5,030 nt of DNA, from assembly GCA_024405335.1 (NCBI GenBank), contig JAKSOX010000151.1:1-5030 (forward strand), written 5' to 3'. The first letter of the stretch is position 1. Every line of letters begins with the position of its first letter. Of the stretch, positions 1 to 4,492 are shown piece after piece. Below the pieces are notes generated by a model, which searched no databases, had not been told where the DNA came from, and worked only from the letters and a program-made list of their open reading frames with translations. A program made the translations under genes and the position numbers. Origin of the DNA: Kiritimatiellia bacterium. GTDB taxonomy: Bacteria > Verrucomicrobiota > Kiritimatiellia > RFP12 > UBA1067.

Positions 1-748
1 TGCGCGAACCGTCCTCGTCCACCTTCACCACCGTGGACGGAACGCCGCCCGGACTCGTGCCGTCGTCCACGACGACGTCCGCCGAAAGTCCCACCTCGGC
101 AAGCGCCGCCGGCGCGTCCGTCGCGGGGCGGCGGCCCGAAAGGTTCGCGCTCGTCACGCGCAGCACGCCGCCGCACGCCGCCAGCAGCCGGCGCGTCCAG
201 GCGTGGCCGGGCACGCGCAGTCCCTCGCCTTTCGTAACCAGCGTGAGCGCGCCCGGCCAGCGCGCCGCCAACGCGCGCGCCGCCGGCGAGAATCCGCCCA
301 CGAACGCCTCCGCCGCCGCCGCGTCCGCCGCCAGCAGCGCGATCGGCTTTTTCGCTTCGCGCCCCTTGATCGCGTAAAGGCGCTCCACCGCCGCCGGGAA
401 CTTCGGATGCGCCGCCAAACCGTACACGGTGTCCGTGGGGATCACGGCGACGCCGCCCGCGTTCAGCGCGGCCGCCGTTTCCGCGAGCCCCGCGTCGTCG
501 CACCGGACCGTCTTCGGCGGCTTGTCCTTCCAATAGAGCCGGCAATGGCAGAAGCCCGAGAAACCGGGATCGGCCATCTGCCCCCGGAACTCCGCGCACG
601 GGCACTTGTTTTCCGGAATGCGCTGCAACCGGCACGGACAGTGCCCGTCGCGCGCTTCGAGCGCGCTCTTGAGCTTCGCCACGAAATCGGCGTCCGGATT
701 GAGTTTCACGTTCGCCGGCAATTCTTCGCCGCCCCACACCGCTTTCAT
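1..748 (-). CDS. FTR catalytic-like domain fused to TsaC/Sua5 (YrdC) threonylcarbamoyl-AMP synthase, C-terminus cut by window edge
   Basis: 249 codons are visible, open to the left edge. Residues ~15-74 look like an FTR catalytic (beta) chain: C37-P-C39, C49-P-C51 and C67-H-C69. By analogy with plant/cyanobacterial FTR, C37, C49, C51 and C67 would hold a [4Fe-4S] cluster and C39/C69 form the redox disulfide. Spacings here are 9 and 15 residues, versus 16 and 8 in the photosynthetic enzyme. From ~residue 84 the protein is a TsaC/Sua5 domain: PTDTVYGLA (104-112), a KGRE...KPIALL segment, WPGALTLV, VTSANLSG and PSTVV. That family makes threonylcarbamoyl-AMP from threonine, bicarbonate and ATP for t6A37 in tRNA. 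The domains share one frame with no stop. No Met occurs between C69 and the YrdC core, so separate translation is unlikely. The ATG at 748 follows an AGGGGGGA site at 753-760, 10 bases after the M28 stop, so the gene is probably co-transcribed with the two genes before it. If it is the short TsaC type, only a few residues are missing; a Sua5 C-terminal domain cannot be excluded. Confidence 0.88.
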   Translation of the reverse strand, partial: MKAVWGGEELPANVKLNPDADFVAKLKSALEARDGHCPCRLQRIPENKCPCAEFRGQMADPGFSGFCHCRLYWKDKPPKTVRCDDAGLAETAAALNAGGVAVIPTDTVYGLAAHPKFPAAVERLYAIKGREAKKPIALLAADAAAAEAFVGGFSPAARALAARWPGALTLVTKGEGLRVPGHAWTRRLLAACGGVLRVTSANLSGRRPATDAPAALAEVGLSADVVVDDGTSPGGVPSTVVKVDEDGSR

Positions 749-758
749 GCCGTCCCCC

Positions 759-1628
759 CTACTTTTCCTTCAACGCGTCCAGAATCGCCGCCGCCAGGCG
801 TCCGGCCTTTTCCAGCGATTCGGCGGACACCTTGTCCATCGTGTCCGCCGGCGTGTGCCAGTAGTCGTTCTTGCCCGGCGCGGAACCGTATTCGAAATCG
901 ATGAGGTCCACCGCCGGGAAACCCGCCTCGTGGAAGGCGACGAAATCGTCGAGCACGCCGTACCTTCCGGACGAAACCAGCGGCGCGAGGCCCGCTTCCT
1001 TCGCCGCCCGGAACACGGCTTCCTTGAGCGCGGCGTCGCCGTTCGCCGGCACGGTGACGTGCAGATCGCGGTCGCCCAGCATGTCCAGGCCGATCGCCGC
1101 CTTCACGCGGCGGCCCTGCGCGCGGAACCGCGCCGCCGCGTGGCGGGCGCCCTGGAAACCGTCGTCCGGACCGTACCGCACGCGGCATTCCTCCGCGTCG
1201 GCCCACTCGAACGCGACGTTGACGCCGACCGCGCCCGCGCGGCGGACCGCCGCCGCCAACGCCACCATCAGGCCCGTCGTGGACGCGCCGTCGTTCGCGC
1301 CCTCGAAAGGACGCTTCACCGTGGGCGCGGTGTCGAAATGCGAAATGAACACGACCCACGGCGCGTTCGTCCGCGCGGACGGGATTTCGGCCACCACGTT
1401 GGCGAAATCCCTTTCGCCGTCGGGCGTCATGGCGCGGAACGGATCCAAACGCGCGTCGACGCCCTCCTCGGCGGCGCGGTCGCGGATCCAGCGGGCGGCC
1501 TTCAGCCCTTCCGGCGTGCCCGCGTCGCGCGGCGTGCAGTTCTCCACCAAACCCGCGGCCGTGGCGTGCGCCAGCCGCGCGTCGGCCGGCGTGAAGGAAA
1601 TCGCCGCCGCTAAAAAGAACTCAATCAA
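759..1628 (-). CDS. M28-family zinc metallohydrolase, aminopeptidase or glutaminyl-peptide cyclotransferase-like
   Basis: 289 residues covering the M28 fold. Visible motifs are SHFDT (H97), GANDGAS (D113), ADAEEC (E146/E147), LDMLGD (D182), LDDFVAF (D227/D228) and YWHTPADT (H258). The layout resembles glutaminyl cyclases more than classical aminopeptidases: E-E followed by YGPDDGFQGARH, which resembles the QC 'SPQDSLYGSRH' stretch, and a late W-H-T. By that analogy D113, E147 and H258 would bind zinc. The QC motif DDHIPF reads DDFVAF here, so its His is replaced. The likely role is hydrolysis of N-terminal residues or N-terminal pyroglutamate formation; the substrate is unknown. The start is TTG at 1628, because an in-frame TGA lies two codons upstream. 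It overlaps the end of parB by 8 bases, suggesting translational coupling. The N-terminus has a short hydrophobic stretch (FFLAAAISF) without a basic n-region, so export is possible but weakly supported. Confidence 0.85.
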   Translation of the reverse strand: MIEFFLAAAISFTPADARLAHATAAGLVENCTPRDAGTPEGLKAARWIRDRAAEEGVDARLDPFRAMTPDGERDFANVVAEIPSARTNAPWVVFISHFDTAPTVKRPFEGANDGASTTGLMVALAAAVRRAGAVGVNVAFEWADAEECRVRYGPDDGFQGARHAAARFRAQGRRVKAAIGLDMLGDRDLHVTVPANGDAALKEAVFRAAKEAGLAPLVSSGRYGVLDDFVAFHEAGFPAVDLIDFEYGSAPGKNDYWHTPADTMDKVSAESLEKAGRLAAAILDALKEK

Positions 1629-2661
1629 GCTTCACGCCCATCGCGGTGAGCACGCGGTCGAGATCGTCGTTGTCGAAGAAGTCGATTTCGAGCACGCCCT
1701 TGGTGTGGCGGCCGTTGGCGTGGGTCACGCCGCTCGTCACCCGAACCGCCGCCCCGAGCTGGCGGTGGAGCGCGTCCACCAGGCTCTTCACGTAGCTGGC
1801 GGGCAGGTCGGGCACGCCCCGCCTCGGCTCGGCCACCGGGCGCCTCATGCGCTCGACCTTCTTTTCGAGGTCGCGCACGGAAATGACGCTCACGGAAACG
1901 CTGCCGTCGGCGTTCCGCTTTTCCGTGATGCATTCGCGCGCGAGCACCGTCCGGTCGTGGTCGCCGTCCACGGAAAGCAGCACCTTCGCGTGGCCCGTGG
2001 TGAGCACGCGCCGCGTGAGCATCTGCTTCACTTCGTCGGGCAGTTCCAGCAGCCGCAGGGCGTTCGCCACCGCGGGACGGCTCTTGCCGACGCGCTCGGC
2101 GATGTCCTCCTGCGTGACGTTGAACTGGTCCTTGAGCAGCTTGTACCCTTCCGCCTCTTCGATCACGTTCAGGTCGCGCCGCTGGATGTTTTCGACCACG
2201 CCCATCTCCGCGGCCTTGCGGTCGCCGGCGTCCACCACGAGCACGGGCACCTTCTTGAGCCCCGCGATGATCGACGCGCGCATGCGGCGCTCGCCGGCGA
2301 CGAGCTCGTACTTGCCGTCCGCGCGCTTGCGCACCACCGGCGGCTGGATCACGCCGTTGGCCTTGATCGATTCGGCGAGCTCGTTGAGCGCCGCCTCGTC
2401 GAACTCGCAACGGGCCTGCCAGGGGCTGCGTTCCACGTCCATCGGCACCACGTACACGACGCCGCCGCCGGCGGCGGGCGCGGCGGCGGCCGGCGCGACG
2501 GCGCGGGCCGCCACCGGCGGCACCACGGAAACTTCGGCGCCCGTGAGGGCGGAAAGCCCCCGCCCGCCCAAACCGCGTCGGACCTCTTTGCGCGTTGGCG
2601 GTTTCGCGCCCGCGGGTTTCTTAAGGAACGGAGAAGCGTTCTTCGGGGAAGCGTTCTTCAT
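1621..2661 (-). CDS. parB: ParB/Spo0J-family chromosome partition protein
   Basis: 346 residues, with the full ParB architecture. RRGLGGRGLSAL (28-39) is the usual N-terminal ParA-contacting motif. An Ala/Pro/Gly-rich linker (~42-68) follows. The N-terminal CTPase/ParB domain (~69-165) has GERRMRA (123-129) and ENIQRRDLNVIEEA (157-170). The helix-turn-helix lies at ~183-205 (TQEDIAERVGKSRPAVANAL). A C-terminal dimerisation domain (~283-346) contains the GVLEIDFFDNDDLDRVL segment. The family binds parS, loads as a CTP-dependent sliding clamp on DNA and works with ParA in origin segregation. I chose the ATG at 2661 because AAAGG lies 7 bases upstream. An upstream GTG at 2700 has no ribosome-binding site and lies in the loop of the terminator hairpin. 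No parA gene is adjacent; the upstream neighbour is an unrelated secreted protein. Residues 2-10 hold a short NASPKNASP repeat. The M28 gene overlaps its 3' end. Confidence 0.95.
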   Translation of the reverse strand: MKNASPKNASPFLKKPAGAKPPTRKEVRRGLGGRGLSALTGAEVSVVPPVAARAVAPAAAAPAAGGGVVYVVPMDVERSPWQARCEFDEAALNELAESIKANGVIQPPVVRKRADGKYELVAGERRMRASIIAGLKKVPVLVVDAGDRKAAEMGVVENIQRRDLNVIEEAEGYKLLKDQFNVTQEDIAERVGKSRPAVANALRLLELPDEVKQMLTRRVLTTGHAKVLLSVDGDHDRTVLARECITEKRNADGSVSVSVISVRDLEKKVERMRRPVAEPRRGVPDLPASYVKSLVDALHRQLGAAVRVTSGVTHANGRHTKGVLEIDFFDNDDLDRVLTAMGVKLD

Positions 2662-2668
2662 GGTGCGG

Positions 2669-2673
2669 CCTTT
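2669..2673 (-). promoter_or_regulatory. Ribosome-binding site of parB
   Basis: On the minus strand this reads AAAGG, 7 bases before the ATG at 2661. It supports that start over the GTG at 2700. Its AAA is the end of a 10-base palindrome (TTTGCGCAAA, 2671-2680), which could partly pair with the site in the mRNA. Confidence 0.6.
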
Positions 2674-2674
2674 G

Positions 2675-2712
2675 CGCAAAAGAGAACCGGCAAACGCCAC
2701 CGCGTTCGCCGG
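2675..2712 (-). terminator. Rho-independent terminator after the DUF1080 gene
   Basis: On the minus strand CCGGCGAACGC, a GGTG loop and GCGTTTGCCGG form an 11-bp stem (2687-2712) in which the only non-Watson-Crick pair is G-U. A T-rich tract TTCTCTTTT follows directly (2678-2686). On the plus strand the same pair would be an A-C mismatch, which fits a minus-strand terminator. It lies 22 bases after the DUF1080 stop and ends just before the parB ribosome-binding site, so it may also act as an attenuator for read-through into parB. Confidence 0.8.
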
Positions 2713-2733
2713 CCCGGATTGACGATGGGGGAA

Positions 2734-4182
2734 TCAGAGCTCCCTGATGAAAACGTTGCGCCACTCGGTGGGATCGCCGTGGCACTGGAGTTCGAGCTGC
2801 TCCACCGGGAAGATCGGCTGCTTGCGGTCCCAGTAGTTCTCGAGCGTGACGTCGTCCACCACCAGTTTGCCGTTGAGCCACACCGTGACCTTCTCGCCCA
2901 CCATCTTCACGTGGAACACGTTCCAGGTGCCCACCTGGTTGTCGGCGACCAGCAGCGGCTGGGACGGGTTCTTCTGGTTGTTGTAGAGGCCGCCCGAACC
3001 GATGCCCCACTGGTTGTGCGCGTCCCAGATCTGGACCTGCGGCGAGCCGCGGAGGTAGAGCCCGGAGTCGCCCGTGATCGACATGGTGCGCCAATCGGCC
3101 CAGAGTTCGAAGTCCTTGTAGTCCTTCTTGGTCGCGAGCGAGTAGCCGCCCTTGTAGCCGTCGAAGAAGAGCACGCCGTTGCGCACGTGCCAATGCGCGT
3201 CGCGGCCGGCGTCGGCCTTCTTCTGCATCTCGGCGCGCTTCTCCGCCGTCGCCTTCTGGCGGACGAGCGGGTTGTCGAAGCCGTCTTCCGTGGTGACGCC
3301 CTTCCAGTTCGTCTTGAGCTGCTGCGCGTCGCCATCGAAGAGCACGGTGAAGCCCTCGGGGCACTTCTTCACGGCGCACGGGCACGTGTCGCCCATCTTC
3401 GCGTCGGCCGGGAGTTCGCGGATGCGGATGTTTTTCCACATCACGTGGCTGCCGTGGCCGAGCCAGCCGATGTGGCCCTTCTTGTTGTGGAGGCCTGGGT
3501 GCTTGTTCCCGTCGGGCGTGTCGCCGTCGCCTTTCCATTTGGAGACGTCGCCTTTCGTGATCAGGTAGCCGTTGAGGTACACCTCGATCTCGCTGCCGAT
3601 CACCTTGACCTCCTCGAAGTTCCACATGCCGACCTTGCGCAGGTAGCTGCCGCCGCCCGCGAAGTTCGCGTCCTTGCCCCAGATCTGCTTGCCCGCGTTG
3701 TCGCGCAGCGACGGCACGATGCCGTAGATGGAGCCGGTGTACTGGTAGGGTTTCAGCTTGTCCTTCTTCGCGGCCGCGTCGTAGTAGGCGTCGCCGCCGT
3801 CGTCCAGCAGCTGGAGCTCGCACATGCCGTGGTAGGCCGCGTCGACGTTCGCGTTGGGCGTGCGGATGCCCAGGCCGTTGTTGCCGTTCTTGGGCATCAT
3901 GAACTCGAAGCGGAGAATGAAGTTTTCGTATTCCTTCTCGGTGATCAGGTTGCCGGGACCGTTGCCGCGGCGGTCGGGGAAGCACGCCAGCACGGGCTCG
4001 GTCTTCTCCGTGCCGTTGTTCAACTTCACCTTGTATTGCTCGACGCCGTACATGTGCGTGGCGCCAGTCCAGCCCGTGAGGTCCTTGCCGTTGAAAAGCG
4101 AGGTGAACCCGTCGGAATCCGTTTCCGCCACGGCCGCCATCGCAACCATCGCCGCCGCTGCGGCGCAGAATGTCATTTTCAT
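2734..4182 (-). CDS. Secreted protein with two DUF1080 (3-keto-disaccharide hydrolase-type, LamG-like) domains
   Basis: 482 residues. The N-terminus (MKMTFCAAAAAMVAMAAVAE) is a Sec signal peptide with a likely signal peptidase I cut after A-V-A at residue 19. C6 is too early for a lipobox. Two PF06439-type domains follow. Domain 1 (~25-257) runs from GFTSLFNGKDLTGW through CELQLLDDGG, SIYGIVPS and VYLNGYLI to NIRIREL. Domain 2 (~277-482) runs from GFTVLFDGD through DSGLYLRGSPQVQIWD, TWNVFHVKMVGEKVTVWLNG and LELQCHGD to NVFIREL. These are the standard DUF1080 landmarks: concanavalin-like beta-sandwiches, some members of which cleave 3-keto-glycosides. Which domain is catalytic is not visible. 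The ~20-residue linker holds CPCAVKKC (267-274), possibly disulfide- or metal-bearing. I chose the ATG at 4182, 9 bases after AAGGA; the GTG two codons upstream is too close to that site. It appears monocistronic, with its own promoter and terminator. Confidence 0.93.
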   Translation of the reverse strand: MKMTFCAAAAAMVAMAAVAETDSDGFTSLFNGKDLTGWTGATHMYGVEQYKVKLNNGTEKTEPVLACFPDRRGNGPGNLITEKEYENFILRFEFMMPKNGNNGLGIRTPNANVDAAYHGMCELQLLDDGGDAYYDAAAKKDKLKPYQYTGSIYGIVPSLRDNAGKQIWGKDANFAGGGSYLRKVGMWNFEEVKVIGSEIEVYLNGYLITKGDVSKWKGDGDTPDGNKHPGLHNKKGHIGWLGHGSHVMWKNIRIRELPADAKMGDTCPCAVKKCPEGFTVLFDGDAQQLKTNWKGVTTEDGFDNPLVRQKATAEKRAEMQKKADAGRDAHWHVRNGVLFFDGYKGGYSLATKKDYKDFELWADWRTMSITGDSGLYLRGSPQVQIWDAHNQWGIGSGGLYNNQKNPSQPLLVADNQVGTWNVFHVKMVGEKVTVWLNGKLVVDDVTLENYWDRKQPIFPVEQLELQCHGDPTEWRNVFIREL

Positions 4183-4190
4183 CGTCACCG

Positions 4191-4198
4191 TTCCTTTT
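4191..4198 (-). promoter_or_regulatory. Ribosome-binding site of the DUF1080 gene
   Basis: On the minus strand this is AAAAGGAA. The GGAA core lies 8 bases before the ATG at 4182 but only 2 before the GTG at 4188, so it favours the ATG as start. Confidence 0.75.
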
Positions 4199-4216
4199 GA
4201 GTGATTGATGCCCGTG

Positions 4217-4246
4217 ATTGTACCACAGAAGGCCGTTGCACTTCAA
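4217..4246 (-). promoter_or_regulatory. Sigma-70-type promoter of the DUF1080 gene
   Basis: On the minus strand TTGAAG (4241-4246) is the -35 element and TACAAT (4217-4222) the -10, with an 18-base spacer and a TG shortly before the -10. Transcription would start near 4210, giving a ~28-base leader that contains the ribosome-binding site. It is the best promoter match in the window. Confidence 0.7.
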
Positions 4247-4280
4247 GAGGCAAAACGCACCCCACGGGCGGCGGATACGG

Positions 4281-4296
4281 CTTCCCCACTTCCCCA
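4281..4296 (+). repeat. Tandem 8-base repeat (CTTCCCCA x2) in the divergent intergenic region
   Basis: CTTCCCCA occurs twice head to tail (4281-4288, 4289-4296), followed by a partial third copy, CTTT. It covers the -35 region and spacer of the candidate plus-strand promoter and lies 35 bases upstream of the minus promoter's -35. A regulator-binding site is possible; the sequence alone does not show one. Confidence 0.5.
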
Positions 4297-4310
4297 CTTT
4301 GTGATATACT
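4282..4310 (+). promoter_or_regulatory. Candidate promoter for the plus-strand gene
   Basis: TATACT at 4305-4310 is a close -10 match, preceded by TGTGA. At 17-base spacing the -35 is only TTCCCC (4282-4287), a weak match, so the promoter may need an activator. Transcription would start near 4317 and leave a ~176-base leader before the gene at 4493. A second, weaker -10-like TATACG lies at 4368-4373 without a recognisable -35. Confidence 0.5.
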
Positions 4311-4393
4311 GAGCCCCGATGAGAAAGAATTTTTCAATTCTCCTGTAACCTGCGGCGAGTTGGATCGTATACGGGACGCGAGGAACGCAAAAC

Positions 4394-4471
4394 ATGCACT
4401 TGAACGAACAGACGGAAGAATCGACGGCGACCGCCGGGTTCGTGCGGGCGCAACCGATTTTCATTCACTGA
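4394..4471 (+). CDS. Possible 25-residue leader peptide or small protein
   Basis: An ATG at 4394 is preceded by GAGGAA (4380-4385) at 8-base spacing. The frame encodes 25 residues beginning MHLNEQTEESTATAG, ends at TGA 4469-4471 and stops 21 bases before the next gene. 19 of its 25 codons end in G or C, like the real genes here. The composition is polar and acidic in the first half, with no signal peptide or membrane segment. It does not show the runs of one amino acid typical of classical attenuators. It could be a co-translated small protein, a leader that couples ribosomes to the next gene, or chance. It is too short for homology judgement by eye. Confidence 0.4.
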   Translation: MHLNEQTEESTATAGFVRAQPIFIH

Positions 4472-4477
4472 CAATCC

Positions 4478-4485
4478 AAAAGGAA
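4478..4485 (+). promoter_or_regulatory. Ribosome-binding site of the gene at 4493
   Basis: AAAAGGAA, with AGGAA ending 7 bases before the ATG at 4493. The same ten bases, CAAAAGGAAC, precede the divergent DUF1080 gene, which supports both start assignments. Confidence 0.75.
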
Positions 4486-4492
4486 CACTGAG

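Larger units (their letters stand above)
4311..4492 (+). other. Long 5' leader of the plus-strand gene
   Basis: Roughly 180 bases separate the candidate promoter from the start codon. They hold a small hairpin (AGAATT, TTTC loop, AATTCT at 4326-4341), a short ORF with its own ribosome-binding site (4394-4471) and the main gene's ribosome-binding site. I recognise no known riboswitch or RNA family. Confidence 0.4.

Noticed and set aside
700..715. GTTTCACG-like half of a parS site
   Set aside because: Only one half matches TGTTTCACGTGAAACA. It lies inside the FTR-TsaC coding sequence where the bases code a conserved-looking stretch, and no full parS was found in the window.
2462..2477. Perfect 16-base GC palindrome (CCGCCGCCGGCGGCGG)
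   Set aside because: It lies in the Ala/Pro/Gly linker of parB and is explained by GCC/GGC codon runs. It has no T-tract and no regulatory context.
2661..2700. Extended ParB start at GTG 2700
   Set aside because: There is no Shine-Dalgarno site, the codon lies in the terminator loop, and the ATG at 2661 has AAAGG at good spacing.
871..4200. A 1109-codon open frame on the plus strand, opposite three genes
   Set aside because: Its translation is low-complexity (R/H/A/V/L-rich) without domains. The minus strand carries clear ParB, M28 and DUF1080 proteins. Long antisense frames are common in GC-rich genes.
4201..4491. A 96-codon plus-strand frame across the intergenic region
   Set aside because: It spans both promoters, has no good ribosome-binding site, and its content looks non-coding in the first half. 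The short ORF at 4394 in another frame is better supported.
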